DNA of 31,451 nucleotides from a virus, in IMG/VR virus record IMGVR_UViG_3300044824_000335, positions 1 to 31,451 of that record. One strand, 5' to 3'. Positions 16,242 through 23,685 of the stretch are shown piece by piece. The position numbers and the translations under genes were made by a program. Position 1 is the first letter of the stretch. Every line of letters begins with the position of its first letter. The notes below the pieces were generated by a model. That model made no database searches and was not told where the DNA came from. It saw nothing but the letters and a program-made list of their open reading frames with translations.

Positions 16242-17335
16242 TCAAACGGTTAGCCATCATCTGTCTTATTCTATCAATTCTCTTCGCCGGGACCGCCCAG
16301 GCGACGGTGCAGACCGAGGCGTACTATATTCCCTTTTCTATTGCAACATTATCCGGAGCATTGAATCAAGTAACGGCCTCGCTTACCGGCAGCGTGGTCG
16401 ATTTCGCCGGCGCTTTGTCCGGGGCCTTGACCCAAGTCACCGCGGCCCTCTCGGCCACCATCACTTCATCGGGCATTACTGCTACCCTGGCCGGGGCGCT
16501 GACCCAGATTTCCGGGGCTATTACGGGAAATACCCTGGTCTCGACCCTGTCCGGGGCGTTGACGCAGGTGTCGGCGGCCTTAACCGGGAATCATGGGGTA
16601 GGAACTACTCTGTCAGGAACTCTCACTCAAGTGTCAGGGGCCTTGAGCGGGTCCTCCCTGGCGGCAACTTTATCGGGCGCTTTGACCCAAGTTTCCGCGG
16701 CTCTCTCGGCTACCTTCAATTTAGCGAACATTACGGCTGCCCTGTCCGGGGCGCTGACGAAGGTGTCGGCTTCCCTGACGGGGGCGCACGGGGTGACGAG
16801 CACCGTCGCCGGGGCCTTGGCCCAGGTTTCCGCTTCCCTGACCGGGGCGCACGGCGTGGCCGGGGCCATCTCAGGCTTGCTGACCCAGGCCAGCGCAGCC
16901 CTGAGCGGCTCTTCGCTGGTCTCGACTTTGTCTGGGGCCTTGACGCAGTTGACCGCGGCCCTCACCGGGGCGCACGGGGTGGCAGCCCATGTCTCGGGTG
17001 CGCTGGCCCAGGTAAGCGCCGCTTTTTCAGCCACTACCGTAATTACCAACTTTGTGGCCGCCCTCTCTGCCAACCTGGTCCAGGTTACTGCGGGCCTGAC
17101 CGGGGGACACGGGGTCGGCGGCGTCTTAACCGCGTCGTTGAACCGGATAAACGCCGTCCTCTCCTGCGGGCACGGGGTAGCCGCGGCCTTGACCGCAACC
17201 CTGGAGCAGTTCAGCTTCAAGGGACTGGCCGGTATTTTTCAGCGCGTGGTCAGGTTTCTCTACGTGCTCCTTATGGGCCCGGAAAACCGGACGCTGCCCC
17301 TGGGGTTTGACAACCGGGTGCTGGTAGTTCAGTGA
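16238..17335 (+). CDS. Secreted repeat protein with about 14 SGALTQVSAALTG units
   Basis: The start overlaps the previous stop (ATGA), implying coupled translation. Residues 1-22 are a Sec signal peptide (LAIICLILSILFAGTAQA). Residues about 30-325 hold roughly 14 units of about 20 residues, consensus T-L-S-G-A-L-T-Q-V-S-A-A-L-T-G, often followed by xHGV. The alternation of small and hydrophobic residues suggests a fibrous trimeric stalk. The C-terminal 35 residues (RVVRFLYVLL, then ENRTLPLGFDNRVLVVQ) resemble the end of phage structural proteins. Its last codons and TGA stop are shared with the first repeat unit of the next module. A fibre or stalk role is inferred. Confidence 0.72.
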   Translation: MIKRLAIICLILSILFAGTAQATVQTEAYYIPFSIATLSGALNQVTASLTGSVVDFAGALSGALTQVTAALSATITSSGITATLAGALTQISGAITGNTLVSTLSGALTQVSAALTGNHGVGTTLSGTLTQVSGALSGSSLAATLSGALTQVSAALSATFNLANITAALSGALTKVSASLTGAHGVTSTVAGALAQVSASLTGAHGVAGAISGLLTQASAALSGSSLVSTLSGALTQLTAALTGAHGVAAHVSGALAQVSAAFSATTVITNFVAALSANLVQVTAGLTGGHGVGGVLTASLNRINAVLSCGHGVAAALTATLEQFSFKGLAGIFQRVVRFLYVLLMGPENRTLPLGFDNRVLVVQ

Positions 17336-17636
17336 TCAGTGATCAGTGGCCAGTGATCAGTAAAGGCAAAGGCAAAAGAAAGTGATCAGTGATCAGTGGC
17401 CAGTGATCAGTAAAGGCAAAGGCAAAAGAAAGTTATCAGTGATCAGTGGCCAGTGATCAGTAAAGGCAAAGGCAAAAGAAAGTTATCAGTGATCAGTGGC
17501 CAGTGATCAGTAAAGGCAAAGGCAAAGGCAAAGGCAAAGAATAGGGATGATCTTACTGATTACTGATTACTGATTACTGGTTACTGATTACTGATTACTG
17601 GTTACTGATTACTGATTACTGATAACTGGTTACTGG
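17331..17636. repeat. Heptad module 13 with four 50-bp tandem units; 317-bp gene-free stretch
   Basis: Units at 17331, 17381, 17431 and 17481 are 50 bp each: GATCAGT, GATCAGT, GGCCAGT, GATCAGT, then AAAGGCAAAGGCAAAAGAA. A right arm of ACTGATT and ACTGGTT follows from about 17554. The stretch between 17336 and 17652 holds only this. Confidence 0.93.
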
Positions 17637-17652
17637 AAAAAAAGGGAAGGCC

Positions 17653-18033
17653 ATGAAAAGACCCTTTAGGAAACGGTGCGCCTCGGCGCTACTCTGCGGC
17701 CTACTGCTTCTGTCCCTGGCTCTCACGGCCCGGGCCGACAACTCCTTCGAGCGCCGACCCGACGGCTGGTACGCCCCGGCCAAGCCCGCGGCCGCGGTCC
17801 TGGACTATTCCATCGACTACACCCTCTGGCTGGCCGGCGACACCATCTCCAGCAGCGCCTGGACCTTCGACGCCGGGATCACCGGGATCCCGGTCAGCAT
17901 CGGGTCGCCCTATGCCAAGGCCACCACCTGGCTCTCCGGGGGCACGGCCGGGACCACCTATAACGTCACCAATACCATCACCACCGCCGCGGGCCGCACC
18001 GAGGTGGTGGTCTTTAAGGTCTACGTGTACTGA
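17653..18033 (+). CDS. Fibre-tail adaptor-like protein with signal peptide (126 aa)
   Basis: GGGAAGGCC precedes the ATG. Residues 1-28 are a Sec signal peptide (ALLCGLLLLSLALTARA before DNSF). Residues 42-126 (AVLDYSIDYTLWLAGDTISS, SAWTFDAGIT, ATTWLSGGTAGTTYNVTNTI, TTAAGRTEVVVFKVYV) closely follow the phage fibre-tail adaptor family, in which the DPxxxLDYxIDW segment normally stands near the N-terminus of a cytosolic protein. Here that domain is preceded by an export signal. It lies between the repeat-fibre gene and the tail completion gene, consistent with a virion role. One of the best examples of the signal-peptide anomaly. Confidence 0.8.
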   Translation: MKRPFRKRCASALLCGLLLLSLALTARADNSFERRPDGWYAPAKPAAAVLDYSIDYTLWLAGDTISSSAWTFDAGITGIPVSIGSPYAKATTWLSGGTAGTTYNVTNTITTAAGRTEVVVFKVYVY

Positions 18034-18037
18034 AAGG

Positions 18038-18181
18038 ACAGTGATCAGTGATCAGTAAACAGTAAACAGTAAACAGTAATCAGTAATCAGTAATCAGTTT
18101 TGCCTTTACTGATCACTGGCCACTGATCACTGATCACTGATCACTAATTACTGGCCACTGGCCACTGACCACTGGAAACTG
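18038..18181. repeat. Heptad-arm module 14
   Basis: GATCAGT, AAACAGT and AATCAGT left arm, short pyrimidine linker TTTTGCCTTT, and ACTGATC/ACTGGCC right arm. Confidence 0.9.
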
Positions 18182-18185
18182 ACTT

Positions 18186-18656
18186 ATGATCCGCGCGGAA
18201 ATCATCGGGGATGAGGCGGTCATCGCCAGCCTGGGGGCCATCCCGGACCGGGTGACCGGCCTGGTGCGCGCCGCGGTGGAGGCAGAGGCCATCGCCCTCA
18301 CCGCCTACGTCAAGGAGCAGAAGCTCTCCGGCCAGGTACTGCGCAACATCACCGGGACGCTCAGGCGCAGAACCAATTACGCCATGACCGGGGACCTCAG
18401 CGCCAGCGTGGGCACCAACCTGGTCTACGCCGCCATCCACGAATACGGCGGCCAGACCCGGGCCCATATCATCGAGGCCAAAAACGCCAAGGCCCTGGCC
18501 TTCCAGATGGGCGGCGACACCATCATCCGCAAGCTGGTGCACCACCCGGGCTCGCGCATGCCGGAGCGCTCCTTCCTGCGCTCCAGCCTGAGGGAAAGCC
18601 GGGATAGAATCCTGGCGGCCATCCAGGCCGCGGTGGCAGAGGGGATTAAAGGATAG
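18186..18656 (+). CDS. HK97 gp10-like tail completion protein
   Basis: The 156-residue protein matches the HK97 gp10 / virion-morphogenesis group, which joins tails to filled heads. Features are the N-terminal EIIGDEAVIASLGAIPDRVTG (residues 5-25), a helix of small residues, GTLRRRTNY and SASVGTNLVYAAIHEYGGQT (residues 57-95, the hallmark YAxxHEYG motif), PGSRMPERSFLRSSLRESRDRI (119-140) and a C-terminal helix. The ATG sits after ACTGACTT, with no Shine-Dalgarno visible. The order connector, gp10-like, terminator, tail tube is standard for siphoviruses, although a block of signal-peptide genes has been placed between connector and gp10. Confidence 0.88.
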   Translation: MIRAEIIGDEAVIASLGAIPDRVTGLVRAAVEAEAIALTAYVKEQKLSGQVLRNITGTLRRRTNYAMTGDLSASVGTNLVYAAIHEYGGQTRAHIIEAKNAKALAFQMGGDTIIRKLVHHPGSRMPERSFLRSSLRESRDRILAAIQAAVAEGIKG

Positions 18657-18894
18657 TGATCAGTGATCAGTGGCCAGTGATCAGTGAGAGACCAGTGATC
18701 AGTGATCAGTGGCCAGTTATCAGTAAAGGCAAAGTCAAAAGAAAGTTATCAGTGATCAGTGGCCAGTGATCAGTAAAGGCAAAGGCAAAAGAAAGTTATC
18801 AGTGATCAGTGGCCAGTGGCCAGTAAAGGCAAAAAGCAAAAACCTGATTACTGATTACTGGTTACTGATTACTGATTACTGATTACTGATAACT
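18656..18894. repeat. Heptad module 15 with three 50-bp tandem units
   Basis: Units at 18694, 18744 and 18794 repeat the same 50-bp element found at 17331. A right arm of ACTGATT units follows from about 18845. Confidence 0.92.
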
Positions 18895-18915
18895 GGGAAC
18901 CGGGAGCTATGAAGC

Positions 18916-19347
18916 ATGAATAGAGAAGCAATCATGGAGGCGCTCTTTGCCCTCGTGAGCGCGGCAACCGGCTTCGTCACCGTCAGCCGCCGGGCCCGCT
19001 GGGCCAAGGACGTCACCCCCGACGAGCAGCCCGCCCTCTTCCAGGAGGAGGGGACCGGCGAGACCGTCAAGTACCAGGTGGAGGGCGGCCCTCCCCTTTA
19101 CTTCATCTATGTGGACCTGGGCTTTTACGCCCGCATCCCCGAGGACGAGCCGCCGGGGCCGGTGATCAACCCCCTGATCGACGCGGTGTGCGCCGCCCTG
19201 GCCCCCGGCCCGGCCCAGGAGCGCCAGACCCTGGGCGGCCTGGTCTACCACTGCCGCATCGACGGCAGGATCTTGAAGGCCCTGGGAGAGGTGGACGGCC
19301 AGGCCGCCGTCCTGATCCCGGTGGAAATCGTGGTTTTGGGAGGATGA
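18916..19347 (+). CDS. Tail terminator-like protein (143 aa)
   Basis: GGGAGCTATGAAGC provides the ribosome-binding site. An ATG at 18909 is closed by TAG after four codons. The sequence (NREAIMEALFALVSAATGFVTVSRR, DVTPDEQPALFQEE, PPLYFIYVDLGFYARIPEDE, NPLIDAVCAALAPG, ERQTLGGLVYHCRIDGRIL, AVLIPVEIVV) fits a family found in siphoviruses directly before the tail tube gene and usually regarded as a tail terminator, which caps the growing tube. The size is normal. Position between gp10-like and tail tube genes supports this. Confidence 0.8.
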   Translation: MNREAIMEALFALVSAATGFVTVSRRARWAKDVTPDEQPALFQEEGTGETVKYQVEGGPPLYFIYVDLGFYARIPEDEPPGPVINPLIDAVCAALAPGPAQERQTLGGLVYHCRIDGRILKALGEVDGQAAVLIPVEIVVLGG

Positions 19348-19352
19348 CAAAG

Positions 19353-19530
19353 GCAGTAAGCAGTAAACAGTAAACAGTAATCAGTAATCAGTAATCAGTA
19401 ATCAGTAATTAGTAATCAGTAATCAGGTTTTTGCTTTTTGCCTTTACTGGCCACTGGCCACTGATAACTGATCACTATCTTTGCTTTTGCCTTTACTGAT
19501 CACTGGCCACTGATCACTGATTACTGATCT
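19353..19530. repeat. Heptad-arm module 16 (double right arm)
   Basis: AAACAGT/AATCAGT left arm, pyrimidine linker, ACTGGCC/ACTGATA arm, a second linker (ATCTTTGCTTTTGCCTTT) and a second right arm. The block recurs at 23575 and 25345. Confidence 0.9.
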
Positions 19531-19576
19531 TCCAGGGAACTGGCAATTGGTAAATAAAGCTAAAAGGAGTTGAAAC

Positions 19577-20335
19577 ATGGCTAAGGTCTATTGGTTTGGC
19601 ACCGGCAACATGTATTTCATCCCCCCGGTCGTCTCGCCCGCGGTCCCCAACCCCATAAAGTGCGGGGTGCTCCAGGAGGGCAGCGTCGAGTTCGCCTTTA
19701 CCGCCAAGGAGGTCTACGGCCAGAACCAGTTCGCCGAGGCCGTCTTCCGGGCCCAGGGCAAGATCACCGGGAAGTCGAAGCAGGCCGACATCAAGATGAG
19801 CGTCTTCCAGAACTTCTTTGGGAGCACCCCTCCGGCCACCGGCCAGATCGTGCCGGTGGTGGCGGAGGCGCAACTCATCGCTGACACGCCGGGCCCCTAC
19901 ACGGTCACCGTGACCAACCACACCGCCTTTAAGCAGGACCTCGGCGTGGTCTACGCCGCCACCGGCGTCCCCTTCACCCGGGTGGCCGTCGGCGACGAGG
20001 CCGCGGGGGCTTACAGCATGGTCGAGGCCACCGGCGTCTATACCTTCGCGGCGGCGGATAAAAAGACGAACATCCTGATCGATTATCTCTACACCTCCTC
20101 CCTGGTAGGACAGACGCTCACCATCGTCAACCAGCTGGCGGGCCTGGCGCCCAGCTTCATGTGCGTGCTGAACAATATCACCGGGGTCAACGGCGCGGTG
20201 ATGATCCTCAACAACTGCATGAGCAACAAGCTGGCCTTCAGCACCAAGGTGGGGGACATCACCATCCCGGAGTTCGACTTTATGGCCGCCGTGGATGCCG
20301 CCGAAAACATCGGCCTCATCTCGCTGCCGTATTAG
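19577..20335 (+). CDS. Major tail (tube) protein (252 aa)
   Basis: AAAAGGAGTTGAAAC precedes the ATG. Features expected for a tail tube subunit are MAKVYWFGTGNMYFIP at the start, GVLQEGSVEFAFTAKEVYGQNQF (residues 34-56), KITGKSKQADIKMSVFQNFF (61-80), and a C-terminal KVGDITIPEFDFMAAVDAAENIG segment (about 224-246). Position between terminator and chaperones agrees. The central region (about 95-175) with YTVTVTNHTAFKQDLGVVY may be a small inserted beta domain projecting from the tube. Identification rests on context and motif pattern. Confidence 0.83.
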   Translation: MAKVYWFGTGNMYFIPPVVSPAVPNPIKCGVLQEGSVEFAFTAKEVYGQNQFAEAVFRAQGKITGKSKQADIKMSVFQNFFGSTPPATGQIVPVVAEAQLIADTPGPYTVTVTNHTAFKQDLGVVYAATGVPFTRVAVGDEAAGAYSMVEATGVYTFAAADKKTNILIDYLYTSSLVGQTLTIVNQLAGLAPSFMCVLNNITGVNGAVMILNNCMSNKLAFSTKVGDITIPEFDFMAAVDAAENIGLISLPY

Positions 20336-20418
20336 CCAGTAAACAGTAATCAGTAAACAGTAATCAGTAAGCAGCAAAGACAAAAACTGATCACTGGTTA
20401 CTGATTACTGATAACTGG
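20336..20418. repeat. Heptad-arm module 17
   Basis: AAACAGT/AATCAGT left arm, purine linker (AAAGACAAAAAC), short ACTGATC/ACTGATT right arm. Confidence 0.88.
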
Positions 20419-20434
20419 CAATTTGGAGATCTTA

Positions 20435-20833
20435 ATGGCTGATCAAAACCTGGAAGGCGTGCCCCTGCGCCTGGGCGGCCGGGATTATATCCTGCCGCCC
20501 CTGAACCTGGCGGCCCTGGAGAAATACTGGCCGATGATCGAGGCATGGGGGAAGGGGGAGCCGGTTAACCCCCTGCAGCGCCTGCTTGAGGGCGCTGAGA
20601 TACTCCACACGGCGCTTTCCCGTAATTATCCGGATCTCACGCTGGCCGAGGTCAAGGAGGCCCTGGATCTGATCAACTTCAAGCCGGTCCTGGACCGCAT
20701 CTTGGATGTCTCGGGCCTGGTGAGTAAGCCCCCGGGGGAACAGTTGGCGGGGAGCGTCCCGACTGGGGCCTCATCCGTGCCCGGGTCGCCAGCCTCACCG
20801 GCTGGACCTGGGAGTACATCGGCGAGCGGCTGA
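20435..20833 (+). CDS. Tail assembly chaperone, short (G-like) product
   Basis: The start at 20435 follows TTTGGAGATCTTA and removes four residues from the longest frame. The 132-residue protein (VPLRLGGRDYILPPLNLAALEKYW, LLEGAEILHTALSRNYPDLTLAEVKEALDL) fits the tail assembly chaperone family encoded between tube and tape measure genes. Its last 30 residues become Ser/Pro/Gly-rich (TGASSVPGSPASPAGPGSTS), typical of a reading frame that is only marginally coding, because the ribosome is meant to shift frame before it. It binds the tape measure protein during tail assembly in studied phages. Confidence 0.82.
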   Translation: MADQNLEGVPLRLGGRDYILPPLNLAALEKYWPMIEAWGKGEPVNPLQRLLEGAEILHTALSRNYPDLTLAEVKEALDLINFKPVLDRILDVSGLVSKPPGEQLAGSVPTGASSVPGSPASPAGPGSTSASG

Positions 20834-21042
20834 CGCTTCCCCGCCTCTACGAGCTGGAGCGCTACTGGAGATTGCACCCCCCGGTGGGGGACCTGGTGGC
20901 CGCCTACCTGGGCTATAAGGCCCCTGCCGACGCGGTTGTAGGGGCGGCGTCTCGCCGCCCGGAACCTCCGCGCGGTGGCCAATACGGCACCCTCGACGAG
21001 CTGGTCGCCGATTTCCGCAGCGTCGGGGGACAAGTGAAGTAA
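20435..21042 (+). CDS. Tail assembly chaperone, long (GT-like) product by -1 frameshift
   Basis: A -1 shift at the heptamer C-CCG-GGG (20731-20737) would join the chaperone to the overlapping frame, giving GERPDWGLIRARVASLTGWT, WEYIGERLTLPRLYELERYW, HPPVGDLVAAYLGYK and a tail ending GGQVK before TAA at 21040-21042. The extension carries a sequence strongly typical of the T part (DWGLIRARVASLTGWTWEYI). It has no start codon or ribosome-binding site of its own, and its frame is closed by TAA at 20725, just before the slip site. This arrangement is conserved in siphoviruses. Inference is strong from layout, but the shift is not demonstrated. A REP-like palindrome is inserted in the extension. 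Confidence 0.78.
20731..20737 (+). promoter_or_regulatory. Probable -1 ribosomal frameshift site
   Basis: CCCGGGG in zero frame as C CCG GGG fits the X XXY YYZ slippery pattern. It lies within the only overlap allowing the fusion, after the TAA at 20725 in the -1 frame and before the TGA of the zero frame. Confidence 0.6.
20937..20960. repeat. REP-like palindrome inside the chaperone extension
   Basis: TGTAGGGGCGGCG TCT CGCCGCCC has an 8-bp perfect stem and belongs to the TGTAGGG group also seen at 9336 and 30768. It encodes VVGAASRRP in frame. Confidence 0.75.
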
Positions 21043-21178
21043 ACAGTTATCAGTAATCAGTGGCCAGTAATCAGTAATCAGTAATCAGTAATCAGTGGCC
21101 AGTAATCAGTAATCAGTAATCAGTAATTAGTTTTTCCCTTTACGGCTCACTGCTTACTGCTCACTGCTCACTGGCCAC
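21040..21178. repeat. Heptad-arm module 18
   Basis: AATCAGT/GGCCAGT left arm, pyrimidine linker (TTTTTCCCTTT), then a diverged right arm (GGCTCACTGCTTACTGCTCACTG). The first units overlap the TAA of the chaperone extension. Confidence 0.85.
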
Positions 21179-21188
21179 GGGGGTTAAC

Positions 21189-23504
21189 ATGAGCGACGAC
21201 GAAATCAAAGTGCTCATAAGCGCCCAGGCCGATCAGCTCAAATCCGGCATGGACGACGCCAAGTCCGCGGTGAGCGACGCCACCGGCCAGATGAAGGACG
21301 GCCTGGACCAGCTCGGCGACTCCTCCTCCAACAACTTCTCCCAGGTCCTCAGCGGCGTTTCCGAATTGAAGGCCGCCTTCGTGGGGCTGGCCGCCGCGGT
21401 GGGCGCCGGCGCTTTTTTAAAGGGCGCGGTGGACCAGTACGTCGACATGAACCTGGAGTCCAAGAAGCTCGCCAACCAGATGGGCATCAGCGTCCAGGCC
21501 GCCGCCGCCCTGAACAACGCCTACGAGCGCATGGGCGTCAGCAGCGAGACCGTCTCCCAGGCGCTGCGCATGCTGGAGCGCAACCTCAAGACCAACGGCG
21601 CCGCCGTGGTGGACATGGGCAAGCAGGTGGGGGTCAACATCGACCTCAACGCCGGCCTGGAAGACATCTATTTCAAGGTCACCGGGGCCCTGGGGAAATA
21701 CGAGGTGGGCCACCAGCGCAACCAGGCGGCCCTGGCGGCCTTCGGCGCCCGGGTGCAGGACATCAACAGCCTGCTCCTGGTGAACCAGCAGGACGTGGAG
21801 GCCAGCGCCGAGCACCTGGCCAAGCTGGGGCTGGCGCTGGACGACGTCTCCGTGAACAAGGCCCGGAGCTTCAAGGCGGGCATGCACGACGTCGGCCTCG
21901 AATTCGACGCCTTGAAATATAAGGTCGGGGAATTGGCCATCCCCATCCTGTTGAAACTGGGGCAGGCGGTCATCTGGGTGACGGAGCAGTTCAAGGCCAT
22001 GATGACGGCCCAGGGCAGCGCCGAAGGCGGCATCGGGGCCCTCGGCGGCTATGGGGCGGGAAAGGACCGGCAACTCACCTATCCCCAGGCAGCCGCGGGC
22101 GGCGCGGGCGGCGGGGGCGCCGAGGGCGCTTCCTACACGCCCTTTGATAAGAGCAAGAAGGGCGCCGGGGGGGAGGGCCCCGCCGGGCTCCTGCAGCAGT
22201 GGAAGGACGAGCTGGAGCAGATCAAGACCGCCGAAAACCAGTACCTCGATTTCTCCAAGGAGGCGGAGAAGGAGTTCTGGGAGTCGAAGCTGGCCCTGTG
22301 CGCCGCGGGATCCAAGGACTATATGGCGGTCAGCCGGGAGATCTACAACGCCGATAAGGCCCTGGCCCAGGACGCCGCCAAGGAGCAGATCACCGCCCTC
22401 GACCGGCAGATGACCTCGGAGAAGAGCAACTGGGACGCCAAGAAGGCCCTGATGGCCCAGGAGGTCTCCTTCGTCAAGACCACCTACGGCGCCCAGAGCT
22501 CCGAGTACCGGGCCGTCCTCAACAAGCAGGCCCAGTTCGACGAGGAATACGACAAGCACCAGCGGCAGCTGGCGCAGTCCCGCCTGGACAATGAGCTGAA
22601 GCTGGGGCAGATGCGCATCGCCGCGGCCCAGGAGGAGGTGAAGTTCAAGGAGAGCATGGGGCAGATCAGCACCTCCGCCGCCCTGGAGCAGGAGAAGGCC
22701 CTCACCCAGCAGTCCCTGGCCCTGGAGCAGCAGCACATCGCCCAGTCTAAGGCCGTCTGGACCGGCTATTACCAGGAGCTGCAGAAGCTGGAGCAGCAGG
22801 AGGCCGAATTCAAGGAGAAGAAGCTCCTGGAGGTGCAGAAGGCCAACGAGCAGGCGGCCCAGAAGCAGCTGCAGGACATCAAGAGCGCCATCGCCCCCAT
22901 CGATTCCGCCATCAGCGGCATGGTCAACGGCTTCATCCAGGGCACCCTCACCATGCAGAAGGCCATGCAGCAGTTCACCACCGCCATCCTCACCGCCTTC
23001 GTGGGCGCCATCGAGAAGATGCTCACCACCTGGATCGCCAACCAGCTGCAGATGCTCATCTACGGGCAGATGGCGCAGAAAGCGGATGTCATGGCAACGG
23101 TTTCAGCCTCCGCCGCTGAGGCAGGGGCGGCGGCGGTAGCCTCAGTGTTTGCGGCGCTCCCTTTTCCGGCCAATGTTGAGGCAGCTCCCGGGGTCGGGGC
23201 GGCGGCGGTGGCCGAGGTTCTGGCCTTTGGCACCATAGCCAGCGCCCAGGGCGGATGGGACGTGCCCGCCGACGCCCTGGCCTTTGTGCATAAAAAAGAG
23301 GTGGTGCTGCCCTCGGACCTGGCGGACAACTTCCGCAGCGGCGCCCCGTCCGGAGGCGCCGGCGCCCCGGGCGGGGGCGCCCCGGTGAATATCAATATCA
23401 ACGCCCTGGACGGCGCCGACGTGAGAAGAGTCCTCCTGGCCAACCCCAGCGCCCTGGCTGCGGCCATCAGGAACGTCGGCCGCAACGCGGTCCCGGTATC
23501 GTAA
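21189..23504 (+). CDS. Tail tape measure protein (771 aa)
   Basis: GGGGGTTAAC precedes the ATG. This protein sets tail length and is threaded through the tube. The N-terminus (ISAQADQLKSGMDDAKSAVSDA) is the usual tape measure start, a small hydrophobic patch (AAFVGLAAAVGAGAFLKGAVDQY) covers residues about 57-82, and a long helical coiled coil rich in Gln/Glu/Lys runs from about 325 to 580. A hydrophobic segment (FIQGTLTMQKAMQQFTTAILTAF) lies near 580-610. The C-terminus has the common GGWDVPADALAFVHKKEVVLPSDLAD and PVNININALDGADVRR elements. By the rule of about 1.5 angstrom per residue, the tail would be near 115 nm. Intact. Confidence 0.92.
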   Translation: MSDDEIKVLISAQADQLKSGMDDAKSAVSDATGQMKDGLDQLGDSSSNNFSQVLSGVSELKAAFVGLAAAVGAGAFLKGAVDQYVDMNLESKKLANQMGISVQAAAALNNAYERMGVSSETVSQALRMLERNLKTNGAAVVDMGKQVGVNIDLNAGLEDIYFKVTGALGKYEVGHQRNQAALAAFGARVQDINSLLLVNQQDVEASAEHLAKLGLALDDVSVNKARSFKAGMHDVGLEFDALKYKVGELAIPILLKLGQAVIWVTEQFKAMMTAQGSAEGGIGALGGYGAGKDRQLTYPQAAAGGAGGGGAEGASYTPFDKSKKGAGGEGPAGLLQQWKDELEQIKTAENQYLDFSKEAEKEFWESKLALCAAGSKDYMAVSREIYNADKALAQDAAKEQITALDRQMTSEKSNWDAKKALMAQEVSFVKTTYGAQSSEYRAVLNKQAQFDEEYDKHQRQLAQSRLDNELKLGQMRIAAAQEEVKFKESMGQISTSAALEQEKALTQQSLALEQQHIAQSKAVWTGYYQELQKLEQQEAEFKEKKLLEVQKANEQAAQKQLQDIKSAIAPIDSAISGMVNGFIQGTLTMQKAMQQFTTAILTAFVGAIEKMLTTWIANQLQMLIYGQMAQKADVMATVSASAAEAGAAAVASVFAALPFPANVEAAPGVGAAAVAEVLAFGTIASAQGGWDVPADALAFVHKKEVVLPSDLADNFRSGAPSGGAGAPGGGAPVNININALDGADVRRVLLANPSALAAAIRNVGRNAVPVS

Positions 23505-23510
23505 AAGGAG

Positions 23511-23675
23511 AGTAATCAGTAATCAGTAAGCAGTAATCAGTAATTAGTAATCAGTAATCAGTAAACAGTAATCAGTTTTTTGCTTTTTGCCTTTACTGGC
23601 CACTGGCCACTGATAACTGATCACTATCTTTGCTTTTGCCTTTACTGATCACTGGCCACTGATTACTGATAACTG
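23511..23675. repeat. Heptad-arm module 19
   Basis: AATCAGT left arm, pyrimidine linker and double right arm. About 85 bp are identical with module 16. Confidence 0.9.
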
Positions 23676-23685
23676 GTAACCGGCT

